The notes beneath the pieces were generated by a model. It saw only the letters and a list, made by a program, of their open reading frames with translations. It ran no database searches and was not told the DNA's origin. A stretch of 64,000 nt of DNA. Origin: Myxococcus eversor (GTDB lineage Bacteria > Myxococcota > Myxococcia > Myxococcales > Myxococcaceae). Shown here piece after piece: positions 27,754 through 36,450 of this stretch. The DNA is taken from the NCBI RefSeq assembly GCF_010894455.1, contig NZ_JAAIXY010000004.1, forward strand, positions 248,001 to 312,000. The letters run 5' to 3'. The translations under genes and the position numbers were made by a program. Every line of letters starts with the position of its first letter. The stretch's first letter is position 1.

Positions 27754-29058
27754 TTGAAGACCGCCAACCTCGCCATCGTCTTCACCGACATCAAGGGCTT
27801 CACCGAGCGGACCAGTCGGCAGACGCTGGATGAGAACCAGCGCCTGCTGCGGGTCCACGGCGCCCTGCTGTCGCCGCTCGTCAAGGCGTTCGACGGACGC
27901 ATCATCAAGTCCATCGGTGATGCGCTGCTGTTGACGTTCGAGTCCCCCACGCAGGCGGTGCTCTGCGGCATCGCCATTCAAGACCGGCTGTGGCACCACA
28001 ACCGCACCGTGGCGCAGTCGGAGCAGCTCCACGTCCGCTACGCCATCAACGTGGGCGAGGTGCGGCTGGACAACAACGACATCTTCGGCGAGCCGGTGAA
28101 CATCGCCGCGCGCGTGGAGGGGCTCGCCGAGGCGGGCGAGGTGTACTTCACCGAGGCCGTCTACCTGGCGATGAACAAGGCGGAGATTCCCTCGCGGGAG
28201 GTGGGCGCCTTCGAGCTGAAGGGCATCCCCGGGAAGATTCGCGTCTTCCAGGTGCCTCGCGCGCCGTACCGCGTGGAGGCGCCTTCCGCGGGCGCCATCG
28301 CCGAGGCGCCAGGCACGGAGTCGATGCCGCCGTATGGCAACCTGGGCCTGTCGCGCGTGCCGGAGTCCGTGCTGCAGGACGGGCCGGTGGATGTGGCGCT
28401 GCTGGGACAGCGGGCCGCCGAGCTGGGACAGCGGGCCGCCGCGGGCGCGGTGGTGCTGGGGCGTCAGGCGTCGCGCGCGGGTCGCTCGCTCTTCGCGCGG
28501 ATGCGGGATGGGATTCCGCCAGGTGGACCCATGGCCGTGGCGCGGAGGCTGGGTGCCTACCGCCGCCCGTTGTTGATGGTCGGAGTGCTGGCCCTCGTCC
28601 TGGGCGTGGGAGTGCTGGCTTTCGGTGGCTCCCCGGCGACGCGGGCCATCGACGCGGTGGAGGGCGCGCCCAAGAGCGAGCGCGAGCCGCTGGCCAAGGA
28701 AGCGCGGAAGCTCATCGGCGACGAGAAGGACACGGGGCGGCGTCACTTCCTCCAGGGGCGGCTGGACGAGGCGCTGGAGGACCCGCGGCGCGCCCTCGGA
28801 GACTACGCTCGCGCGGTGAAGGCGGGCAGCTCCGACGCGGAGAAGCGCATTACCCAGTTGCTGTCGCATCCCAGGTGCGATGTGCGCACTTCGGCGGCGG
28901 AGACGGTCCGCTCCCTGAAACTGACGAGCGCGCTGGGGGCGTTGGAGGACCTGTCGGAGGACGGTGGGGAGGATGACGGCTCCGGCGGCATCTTCGGCAT
29001 GGGGCGGTGCGACTCGAAGCAGTCCGCCCTGAACGCGCTCAAGAGCTTCAAGGATTGA
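27754..29058 (+). CDS. Class III adenylate/guanylate cyclase with C-terminal membrane helix and HEAT-like domain
   Basis: A 434-residue protein starting at TTG. Residues 5-175 are a class III cyclase domain with the two metal aspartates (FTDIKGF and SIGDALLLTF), an INVGEV strand and NIAARVEGLA. Residues 205-240 hold a 7-residue duplication (LGQRAAE LGQRAAA), encoded by a 21-bp tandem repeat. A single membrane helix lies at about 270-290. The C-terminal 140 residues are helical, like TPR/HEAT repeats (RRALGDYARAVKAG, then HPRCDVRTSAAETVRSL). The catalytic domain should face the cytoplasm and the C-terminus the periplasm, unlike most bacterial receptor cyclases, which sense at the N-terminus. 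The nucleotide product is not predictable by eye. Confidence 0.85.
   Translation: MKTANLAIVFTDIKGFTERTSRQTLDENQRLLRVHGALLSPLVKAFDGRIIKSIGDALLLTFESPTQAVLCGIAIQDRLWHHNRTVAQSEQLHVRYAINVGEVRLDNNDIFGEPVNIAARVEGLAEAGEVYFTEAVYLAMNKAEIPSREVGAFELKGIPGKIRVFQVPRAPYRVEAPSAGAIAEAPGTESMPPYGNLGLSRVPESVLQDGPVDVALLGQRAAELGQRAAAGAVVLGRQASRAGRSLFARMRDGIPPGGPMAVARRLGAYRRPLLMVGVLALVLGVGVLAFGGSPATRAIDAVEGAPKSEREPLAKEARKLIGDEKDTGRRHFLQGRLDEALEDPRRALGDYARAVKAGSSDAEKRITQLLSHPRCDVRTSAAETVRSLKLTSALGALEDLSEDGGEDDGSGGIFGMGRCDSKQSALNALKSFKD
28401..28442 (+). repeat. 21-bp tandem duplication inside the cyclase gene
   Basis: Two adjacent 21-bp units differing only in the last base, in frame, each encoding LGQRAA plus one residue. 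A candidate slippage site in the linker before the membrane helix. Confidence 0.7.
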
Positions 29059-29097
29059 CGACGGGGCCGTGAGGCCGGTCGCGAGGAAGGAATCGCC

Positions 29098-30279
29098 GTG
29101 ACGAAGGTGAAGACGGGACTGGACGTGTGGGTGGAGCAGGGCTTCTCGGCGCTGAAGGGCAAGCGCGTGGGCGCCATCGTCAACCCCACCAGCGTGGACT
29201 CGAAATTCCGCCACCTGGCGGACCTGCTGTCCCAGGCGCCGGGCGTGACGCTGGGCGCGCTGTTCGGCCCGGAGCACGGCGTGCGCGGCGAGGCGCAGTA
29301 CATGGTGGCCGTGGGCGAGGCGAAGGACCGCCGCACCGGCGTGCCCGTGCACAGCCTCTACGGCTCCACCTTCGAATCGCTGTCCCCGCGCGTCGAGTGG
29401 CTCAAGGGCCTGGACGCGCTCGTCTTCGATATCCAGGACGTGGGCAGCCGCTACTACACCTACGTCTACACCATGGCGCTGGCCATGAAGGTGGCCGCCA
29501 AGGCGGGCGTGCCCTTCTACGTGTTGGACCGGCCCAATCCGCTCAACGGCCAGGCGATGGAGGGCAACCTGGTGGGGGAGGGGTTCCGCTCCTTCGTGGG
29601 TCTGTACGCGCTGCCCAACCGCCACGGCATGACGGCGGGGGAGCTGGCCCGGTTGTTCAACGCGCAGGAGGGCTTCGGCTGCGCGCTGACGGTGGTGCCC
29701 TGCGAGGGCTGGCGCCGCGAGCACTTCTGGTCCGAGACGGACCTGCCCTTCATCTCTCCGTCGCCCAACATGCCCACGCCGGACACGGCGCTGGTGTATC
29801 CGGGCATGTGCCTGGGGGAGGGGACCAACGTCTCCGAGGGGCGTGGGACGTGCCGCCCCTTCGAGCAGTTCGGCGCGCCGTGGGTGGACACGGACGCGCT
29901 GCTGGCGCGGCTGGCGAAGGAGGACCTGCCGGGCGTGGCGTTCCGCGCCGTGGGCTTCACCCCGACGTTCGACAAGTACCGGGGCGAGTCCTGCAACGGG
30001 GCCTTCATCCACGTCACGGACCGGCGAGCGTTCCTGCCGCTGCGTACCGGGGTGGCCATCTTCCAGGCCCTGCACGACATCGGCCCGGGGAAGTTCGACT
30101 GGCGGGCGGACGCGTACGAGTTCGTCGAGGACGTCCCGGCGTTCGATTTGCTGTGTGGGACGGACCAGGTGCGCCGGGGAATCGAGGCGGGCTGGAGCCT
30201 GGACCGGCTGATGGAGGGGTTCTCCGCCCAGGCGGAGCGCTTCGCCGGACACAGGGCGCCCTACCTGCTGTACGCTTGA
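29098..30279 (+). CDS. DUF1343 / NamZ-type exo-beta-N-acetylmuramidase
   Basis: A 393-residue protein of the DUF1343 family, shown in Bacillus (NamZ) to release terminal N-acetylmuramic acid from peptidoglycan fragments. Family blocks present are GPEHGVRGEAQ, DALVFDIQDVGSRYYTYVYT, VLDRPNPLNG, SPNMPTPDTALVYPG and EGTNVSEGRGT. No signal peptide is visible, so this copy may act on imported muropeptides in the cytoplasm; many homologues are exported. It starts at GTG. It follows the cyclase gene by 39 bp. Confidence 0.9.
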   Translation: MTKVKTGLDVWVEQGFSALKGKRVGAIVNPTSVDSKFRHLADLLSQAPGVTLGALFGPEHGVRGEAQYMVAVGEAKDRRTGVPVHSLYGSTFESLSPRVEWLKGLDALVFDIQDVGSRYYTYVYTMALAMKVAAKAGVPFYVLDRPNPLNGQAMEGNLVGEGFRSFVGLYALPNRHGMTAGELARLFNAQEGFGCALTVVPCEGWRREHFWSETDLPFISPSPNMPTPDTALVYPGMCLGEGTNVSEGRGTCRPFEQFGAPWVDTDALLARLAKEDLPGVAFRAVGFTPTFDKYRGESCNGAFIHVTDRRAFLPLRTGVAIFQALHDIGPGKFDWRADAYEFVEDVPAFDLLCGTDQVRRGIEAGWSLDRLMEGFSAQAERFAGHRAPYLLYA

Positions 30280-30295
30280 GCGTGGGACTTTCCAC

Positions 30296-30967
30296 GTGAT
30301 TGGTGTCTTCTCCGACAGCCACGGCGACCTGCAAGCCTTCGACGCGGCCTATGAGCTGCTGCGCTCCCTGGGCGCGCGCCGCTTCCTCTTCACCGGCGCG
30401 CGCTACACGGACCTGGACGAGTGGTTGCTCTGGCGGCGGCAGAAGAGCCGGGGCGGCCGGGAGTACTCGGACTCAGACTTCCTGGCGGACGTGAGCCAGT
30501 GGCTCGGCAGCCAGGACGCGCTGCCTCGCACTCCCTCGCGGGGCGCGGTGCCAGCGGACGTGGCCTCAGAGGAGGACCGACGGCTGGTGATGGAGCGCTT
30601 CGTGCGGGTGCCGGAGCGCGAGTCGCTCCAGTATCGAGACCCGACCATCAACAACAAGGCGATGGACCTGCTGGGCGACACGCTGTGCTGCGTGGTGCAC
30701 GACAAGAACGACCTGACGCGGGATGATCTGCTCAACGCGCTCGTGTTCGTCCACGGCAAGGACTCGGAGCCCAAGGTCGTCCAGATTGGTCCGCGCTACT
30801 TCCTGACGCCGGGACGATTGGTGGGCGCCGCCGAGCAGACGTGCGCGCTGCTGGAGAAGGTGGACCGGGACTTGCGCTTCTCCGCGTACCGGCTCGACGG
30901 GCACGTGGTGCTGGAGCCGCGGGTGCTGGTGCTGGACAAGAAATCCCCGAAGCTGACCTTGAAGTGA
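30296..30967 (+). CDS. Degenerate metallophosphoesterase-like protein
   Basis: A 223-residue protein whose start, GVFSDSHGDLQAFDAAYELL, is the first motif of YfcE-type phosphoesterases. After that the usual GD, GNHD and GHTH motifs are missing. Instead there is FLFTGARYTDLDEW and, near residue 150, VFVHGKDSEPKVVQIGPRYFLTPG at the place of the last motifs. It probably keeps the fold without a full metal site and may be a binding or regulatory protein. Start GTG, 16 bp after namZ-like and 14 bp before nadD. Confidence 0.6.
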   Translation: MIGVFSDSHGDLQAFDAAYELLRSLGARRFLFTGARYTDLDEWLLWRRQKSRGGREYSDSDFLADVSQWLGSQDALPRTPSRGAVPADVASEEDRRLVMERFVRVPERESLQYRDPTINNKAMDLLGDTLCCVVHDKNDLTRDDLLNALVFVHGKDSEPKVVQIGPRYFLTPGRLVGAAEQTCALLEKVDRDLRFSAYRLDGHVVLEPRVLVLDKKSPKLTLK

Positions 30968-30981
30968 CGTGAGGCCCTGAC

Positions 30982-31542
30982 GTGCAGGTCGCGCTCCTTG
31001 GAGGCTCGTTCAATCCGCCGCACGTGGGGCATCTGATGGCGGCCTCGTACGTTCACGCGACGCAGGGCGTGGACGAGGTGTGGCTGATGCCGTCCGCGCA
31101 GCACCCGTTCGGCAAGCAGATGGAGGCGTTCGAGCACCGCGTCTCCATGTGCGACGCGATGTGCCGCGAGACGTCGGGCTGGTTGAAGACGACGCGCGTC
31201 GAGAGCGAGGCCGGCCTGACGGGGCGCACGGTGGATACGCTCGCGTTGCTGGTGGAGCGGCACCCGAGCGTGCGCTGGTCGCTCATCATCGGCAGCGACA
31301 TCCTGCGAGATTTACCCCACTGGAAGGACTTCCACCGCATCCAGGAGATGTCGCGAGTCATCGTGCTGTACCGCGCGGGCTACCCGGCGCCGGACACGGT
31401 GGGCCCGCCCCTGGCCGAGGTGTCCTCCACCGTGATTCGCGAGCTCTTGGCGCGGGGCGCGGAGCCGTCGGAGCTGGTGCCTTCCGGCGTGTTGGCGCAT
31501 GCCCGCGCCGCCGGCCTGTATGGCCTGGGGCGCGGGAAGTAG
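30982..31542 (+). CDS. nadD: Nicotinate-nucleotide adenylyltransferase
   Basis: A 186-residue nucleotidyltransferase of the NadD family that makes nicotinate adenine dinucleotide from NaMN and ATP. It has the GGSFNPPHVGHL motif (HxGH at the active site) at the start, a GSDILRDLPHWKDF block and the EVSSTVIR motif (ISSTxIR type). The start is GTG. It is the last gene of the run that begins with the exported TPR gene. Confidence 0.9.
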   Translation: MQVALLGGSFNPPHVGHLMAASYVHATQGVDEVWLMPSAQHPFGKQMEAFEHRVSMCDAMCRETSGWLKTTRVESEAGLTGRTVDTLALLVERHPSVRWSLIIGSDILRDLPHWKDFHRIQEMSRVIVLYRAGYPAPDTVGPPLAEVSSTVIRELLARGAEPSELVPSGVLAHARAAGLYGLGRGK

Positions 31543-31550
31543 GGCGAGGC

Positions 31551-34500
31551 CTAGAGGCCGACTCCGAACAGGTGCAGGTCGCCCAGGCCATCGTCGTAGC
31601 GACGGGCGAATTGGTAGAAGAGGGAGAAGGGCACGGCCTGCCCCACGGAGAACTGGAGTGACATGGCCACGCCGAACGCGCCGTGGTTGTCCCGGTTGTC
31701 GGTGCGCGCCAGCGTCGCGAAGAGGTCCAGCTCGGCGTTGCGGATGAAGAGCGAGGGCAACAGCCACAGCGTGGACGCCCAGCCGTGGTCGATGACGAGC
31801 CGGTACTTGTACGTCGCGCCGCCAATCAGCACGTTCTTCGCGCGAATCGTGATGTCTTCATAGCCGCGCACGTACTCGCTGAAGGCGATGCCCGGCTGGA
31901 GCTGAAGCGGGAGACGGGCCGTCTCCGTCGAGCGTCGGCTGGTGTACCAGACCTGCCCCGCGCTGAACCCGCCCACCTCGAGCAGGCCCTCGGGTGCACC
32001 CGGCAGATAGCGCCCCACCGCCGTGAGCTGGATGTTGTCCGTTCCGCTCCAGGGTCCGCCGAAGAAGCCATCCAGGCCCAAGCGGACGTCACCCATCGTC
32101 GAGTCGAGAGCGAACGCTCCGGGATACACGGCGCCACTCACCGAGATGCCCAGGCCGCGCTGGAGGCCACCGTAGGACGTGGCGTCCCCCGCGAAGTAGG
32201 ACGCGGAGACCTCCGGGCCAATCAACCGCGTGACGATGCGGGGGAACCTGCCGAAGGCGTCGAATTCACGCCGCAGCGCCAAGAGGCCAATGGTCACCGG
32301 CGTCGTCCAGAACGTGCGGGACGCGTAGGCCAGCGCCTGAAGGTCCGTGCGGTCGTTGTCCCGTACACGCGAGACGGATGCCTGCAGGTACCAGGGCGCC
32401 AACTGCGCGTTGCCGTACGCGAGCGACACGTTGGGCTCTTGGTCCTGCGTGCTGTAGGTGAAGTTCAGCGCGTAGGCGTGGAAGCCGAGCCGGTCCTGGC
32501 CCGCGAGTGACAGCCCACCGCTGAACAACAAGTCGTCCGAGTTCTCGTTCTCCGTACTGTCCGTCGCGACCCACAGATATGGGAGTCGGAACTCGGGGAT
32601 GAGGAAGCCCTCCAGTGTCGAGTAGGGCTCGTCGGTGAGCACCGTCACCGGCTTGCCCGGGTCGGGAGGCGGCGCGACGACAGGCGCTTCGAGATCTCCC
32701 TCGGCGGTTCCTATCGGCTCCACCGGAACAGCGGTCGCGAGCGGCGGAGTCACTGGAGCGGGCGCAACGGGCGCGTCCGTGGAGTCCGGCGGGAAGGCGG
32801 TGAAGCCTCCTGGCGCTGGTTCTGGCGTGCCGGGCCCCTGAGCTGTTGCCCCGGAGTCCGGTGCGCCCGTGGCCTGTCCCGCCGTGGCGCTGGTGCCCGG
32901 GCGAGCGTCGGGCGAGGTGCCCGCATCCTGTCCACCCGAAGAGTTCGTGTCCGGGCGCGCCACGAGTGTGTCGGGCGATGCTCCCGCATCCGGGTTGCTC
33001 GACGAGGGCGTGATGGGGAAGGCCGACAGCGCCTCGGGCGACATGCCCGTGTTCGGCGCTCCAGGCGGCGGTGTGCCAGGGAAGTCCGAAAGCTCCTCGG
33101 GCGCGGGCGGAGGCGTCGTCGGGTCCGTCGGCGTCACGACAGCGGGCGCGGCGGTGAGTGGCGGCGGGCTCACCGGCGCCGTGTCTGTCTGCGAGGGCAG
33201 GGGGGCTTCGATACCTGGGGCCGCGGGAGTCGTCTCCGTGCTGCCTGGAGGCATCGCGTTGCTCACCACCTGCTCCGTCATCGCCACCACGGGCGAGCGG
33301 TCGATGGTGAAGGACGTCCCGGCGCGATTCAGGAAGACCACTTCGCCCGTGCCCACGGGGCTCACGTCCATCACCAGATGCGGCGCATCGGTGATTCGCG
33401 CCAGCTCCCTCGTGGAGACCGTCATCACGTGCGCCTGGAGTCGTCCGGTGTCCTCGCGCAGGAACACGATGCGGTCCGCGTCCAGCCAGCGTGGCGAGTA
33501 GTTGAACAGCCCGTCTCGCGTCAGCCAGCGCAGGCTTCCATCCTCCTCGCGCACCACCAGGTCCCAACCCTGGCTCCCCGCCAGAGGGAACACCATCCGC
33601 TTCCCATCCGGCGACACCGCCGGAGGACCGATGGGCGCGCTCGCATCGAATTGAGTGAGCGCCTCCTGCTTGCCCGTCTCCAGCTCCAGCCGCCTCAGGT
33701 TCGCCGTGTCCCCCTCGACGCGGACATAGACGTACGCCGCGCCATCCGGGGTGATGCTCCCGCCCATTCCCTTCACGTCATCCCAGACGTGCACCACCTC
33801 GCCCGTGCGAGCGTCCACGCGCCACAGCTTCGCGTCATACGCCCCCACCGCGTTCAGGTCCGCCATCACCAGGTAGAGCCACGCACCGTCCGAGCTGAAG
33901 GACATGCCGCTGACCAGCGTCGACGAGCCCAGCACCCAGCGGCGGAAGGGCAGCAGCTCCACCAAGGGTCGCTCGAACCGCACGCGCCCGTCCGGCTCGC
34001 GCACCGTCAGCCGCGAGTATTGCTCCCGCCCCACGCTCACCAGCGCCGTCACACCGCTCGACGGATGCGAGGCGAGCCGCGAGAAGTATCCCGCTTCGGG
34101 AAGCCAGACGCGCTGCGACTCCGGCCGCTCGCGCACGATGAGCTGCTCGTGCAGGTCCTTGCTGAACTCGGCGAAGAGCGAGCCGATGTCTTTTCCATAG
34201 ACGCTCTTGAAGCGCAGCGTCACCGCGATGGGCGGGATGATGGTGGAGCCCTGCTTGTCCACCAACTGCCACAGCTTCGCCTCGCCATACTTCGTGGCCA
34301 GGTACTCCACGAAGTGCATGCCCGTGAGGTAGTTGCCTCCAAACGGATCCAACGCCCGGTTCTCCGGCGACAGGTAACCCGGATCCAACTTCCCGTTCTT
34401 CGCCTGCACCACCGAATCGAACCAGCCCCGCCACACCGGACTGTGGGGACGCCCGGTGTCCTTGCCGAAGCGGCCCTCGTAGTACGTGGCCAGTCCTTCC

Positions 34501-35048
34501 AGGAACCAGGACTCGGTGAAGGTGTTGGGCTGGAACAGGCCCCCCGTGAAGGTGTTGAGGAAGCCCCAGAGGCCATTGGTCTGCTGGAGCTGGACGTAGT
34601 GCACGGCCTCGTGGCAGGCCACGTCGCCGACGTCGACCTCGCCCAACCCGAAGAAGTGGAACAGCTCCAGCGTCATGTGCGCCGGCACCACCATCTGCTG
34701 CGGGATGCTGACGTAGTCCGGTACGACGTACGCGTTGTTGAAGTCCGCGCTCGTCATGTAGACGAGGAGCCTGTCGCGAGGCTCCTTGCGCCACGTCTGG
34801 GCGCGCAGCCGCTCCACGCAGCCCTCCAGCCGCGCCGCCATCCGCAGCGCGGGGCCTCGGAGCTGCTCCGGGTAGTAGAGCTCCAGGGACTCCGTCGTCA
34901 GCTTGCGCATCGGGTCGCGCGCGAACGACGTCTGGATGTCTTGGGGAAAACGAGGTGTGACGAAAGCACACCCCCAGCTTGTCAGCAGGAAACAGACGGC
35001 CACGGCATGCCAGCGCAAGCGCCAGCGGGAAGCAGGCATGCGGGCCAT
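31551..35048 (-). CDS. Giant outer-membrane protein: gluzincin-like metalloprotease, beta-propeller, Pro-rich linker and beta-barrel
   Basis: A 1165-residue protein. The signal peptide ends in LLTSWGC. Residues 90-300 form a peptidase MA-like domain with the zinc motif HEAVH (near 144) and downstream ESWFLEGLATYYEG supplying a Glu. Residues 310-580 are TolB/WD40-like propeller blades (GKRMVFPLAGSQGWDLVVRE and similar). Residues 590-800 are a Pro/Ala/Thr/Ser-rich disordered linker. The last 360 residues are amphipathic strands typical of an outer-membrane beta-barrel, ending LHLFGVGL. The protein probably places a protease on one side of the outer membrane. The start at 35048 versus 35039 is uncertain. 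Terminal domain families are assigned by pattern only. Confidence 0.75.
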   Translation of the reverse strand: MARMPASRWRLRWHAVAVCFLLTSWGCAFVTPRFPQDIQTSFARDPMRKLTTESLELYYPEQLRGPALRMAARLEGCVERLRAQTWRKEPRDRLLVYMTSADFNNAYVVPDYVSIPQQMVVPAHMTLELFHFFGLGEVDVGDVACHEAVHYVQLQQTNGLWGFLNTFTGGLFQPNTFTESWFLEGLATYYEGRFGKDTGRPHSPVWRGWFDSVVQAKNGKLDPGYLSPENRALDPFGGNYLTGMHFVEYLATKYGEAKLWQLVDKQGSTIIPPIAVTLRFKSVYGKDIGSLFAEFSKDLHEQLIVRERPESQRVWLPEAGYFSRLASHPSSGVTALVSVGREQYSRLTVREPDGRVRFERPLVELLPFRRWVLGSSTLVSGMSFSSDGAWLYLVMADLNAVGAYDAKLWRVDARTGEVVHVWDDVKGMGGSITPDGAAYVYVRVEGDTANLRRLELETGKQEALTQFDASAPIGPPAVSPDGKRMVFPLAGSQGWDLVVREEDGSLRWLTRDGLFNYSPRWLDADRIVFLREDTGRLQAHVMTVSTRELARITDAPHLVMDVSPVGTGEVVFLNRAGTSFTIDRSPVVAMTEQVVSNAMPPGSTETTPAAPGIEAPLPSQTDTAPVSPPPLTAAPAVVTPTDPTTPPPAPEELSDFPGTPPPGAPNTGMSPEALSAFPITPSSSNPDAGASPDTLVARPDTNSSGGQDAGTSPDARPGTSATAGQATGAPDSGATAQGPGTPEPAPGGFTAFPPDSTDAPVAPAPVTPPLATAVPVEPIGTAEGDLEAPVVAPPPDPGKPVTVLTDEPYSTLEGFLIPEFRLPYLWVATDSTENENSDDLLFSGGLSLAGQDRLGFHAYALNFTYSTQDQEPNVSLAYGNAQLAPWYLQASVSRVRDNDRTDLQALAYASRTFWTTPVTIGLLALRREFDAFGRFPRIVTRLIGPEVSASYFAGDATSYGGLQRGLGISVSGAVYPGAFALDSTMGDVRLGLDGFFGGPWSGTDNIQLTAVGRYLPGAPEGLLEVGGFSAGQVWYTSRRSTETARLPLQLQPGIAFSEYVRGYEDITIRAKNVLIGGATYKYRLVIDHGWASTLWLLPSLFIRNAELDLFATLARTDNRDNHGAFGVAMSLQFSVGQAVPFSLFYQFARRYDDGLGDLHLFGVGL

Positions 35049-35133
35049 CCTACTGGCCACAAATCGTAGCCACGAACGCGTTTTTCACGGTAAGGGGAGG
35101 CCCTCCGCTTCCCTTTCGATTTCGGATTCCTTC

Positions 35134-36450
35134 ATGTCCCAACCGGAACCCCAGGCGCATCCTGTCCCCCAGCACGTCCACCAGGCGCAGCTTCAGGTCG
35201 CCGAGGCCCTCGAGAAGGCCGAGGGCAAGCCGCTCGACCTGGTCAAGGCCCCCTGGGCGGACGTGGAGAAGGCCGTCGCGAAGGTGCTCGGTGGCCCCTT
35301 CCAGGTGAACAAGCCCGAGCACCAGACCATCGCCCTGGGTCTGGCCGGCGCGTTCGCCATGCGCCTCATCCTGGAGCACAACGCGTTCTGGTTCCCCAAC
35401 CGCGACTCCCCAGAGGGCGCCACCCTGGGCTTCCCGGAGGCCATCATCATGCTGTCGCCGTTCGGCGCGGCGATGGACGCACTGGGTCAAAACAAGCTGG
35501 CCCGGCTGGATGACCTGGCGTCGGACATCCGCCGCTCGCTGGGGCAGGCCCGCTTCGGCACCAACCCGGCCCAGGCTTTGGGCGGTCAGGCGCCGAAGCT
35601 GACGCCGGTGGACTACCAGCGCCTGTTCGACCCGGGCTTCCTCCAGTTCGTCGTCGTGGACCCGAAGAAGGCGACCACCACGCTGGAGACGAAGCCGGAC
35701 GTGCTGGCCCGCGACGTGCGCAACGCGCTGGGTCGCGCGCAGGACCTCCCGGCCGAGGCGCGGCAGCAGTTCGAGGGGCAGATCGTCCAGTCCCTCCAGC
35801 GCCTGGACCCGAGCAAGACGCTCATCGAGCAGGCCGAGCGCGCCCCGCGACTGGCCGAGCTGATGGTCCACCTGTTCGCCACGGTGAACGGCACGGGCTC
35901 CGCGCCCGAGGACTTCTGGCACGACATCGTGTTGCCGCTGCTCTTCATCGGCGCGCCGACCTCCTTCCCGCCGCTGGATGAGGAAGAGGTCGAGCTGTAC
36001 CGCCAGGGCGCGGACGCGCTGCCCCTCTTCGTGGACGTGGTGCCGCACGCGCACCCGGCTCCGGACGAGGGCCTGCTGGGCGCGTTCGAGATGAGCGACA
36101 TCGGCCTGCTGCACCCGGGCTTCGCTCGGGTGGGCGCGCTGCGGCTCATCCGCATCGACCCCACGCGCATCAAGCCGCTGCTGGCCAGCTTCGACGCGGC
36201 CAAGCTCGGGGGCACCATCAAGGCGTTCGGCGAGGCGGTGGCGAAGGCCGCCGAGAAGCCGGTCAACGAGACGGCCCAGGGTAAGGAGATGCTCCAGGCC
36301 TCGCTCACGCTGCTGTCGGACCTGCAGCGCGGCGTGGCGTCGGGGCAGGGCGAGCTGTGCCTGCGTCGACTCACGGAGGCGGAGGCCGCTTCGGAGCGCG
36401 CGCTCGGCTCGGTGCGCAAGGGCCTTCAGGGCTCGTTGATCATCACCTGA
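35134..36450 (+). CDS. Conserved protein of unknown function
   Basis: A 438-residue soluble protein without signal peptide or membrane helices. The start is His/Gln/Pro-rich (QAHPVPQHVHQAQLQ), and the rest is mixed helix/strand with many Ala, Leu and Asp. I recognise no domain. One repeated theme is the pair LLHPGFARVGALRLIRIDP and LFDPGFLQFVVVDP, which may be two related modules. The ATG at 35134 (MSQPEPQ) is taken as start. It converges with the DUF2520 gene and the two overlap by 8 bp at their 3' ends. Confidence 0.7.
   Translation: MSQPEPQAHPVPQHVHQAQLQVAEALEKAEGKPLDLVKAPWADVEKAVAKVLGGPFQVNKPEHQTIALGLAGAFAMRLILEHNAFWFPNRDSPEGATLGFPEAIIMLSPFGAAMDALGQNKLARLDDLASDIRRSLGQARFGTNPAQALGGQAPKLTPVDYQRLFDPGFLQFVVVDPKKATTTLETKPDVLARDVRNALGRAQDLPAEARQQFEGQIVQSLQRLDPSKTLIEQAERAPRLAELMVHLFATVNGTGSAPEDFWHDIVLPLLFIGAPTSFPPLDEEEVELYRQGADALPLFVDVVPHAHPAPDEGLLGAFEMSDIGLLHPGFARVGALRLIRIDPTRIKPLLASFDAAKLGGTIKAFGEAVAKAAEKPVNETAQGKEMLQASLTLLSDLQRGVASGQGELCLRRLTEAEAASERALGSVRKGLQGSLIIT

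Noticed and set aside
27586..30252. Minus-strand open frame of about 890 codons across the cyclase and NamZ-like genes
   Set aside because: Composition is His/Arg/Leu-rich shadow sequence with no domain; the plus-strand genes have full motifs.
32640..33280. Repetitive-looking low-complexity DNA
   Set aside because: It codes in frame for the Pro/Ala/Thr-rich linker of the large outer-membrane protein; no separate element.
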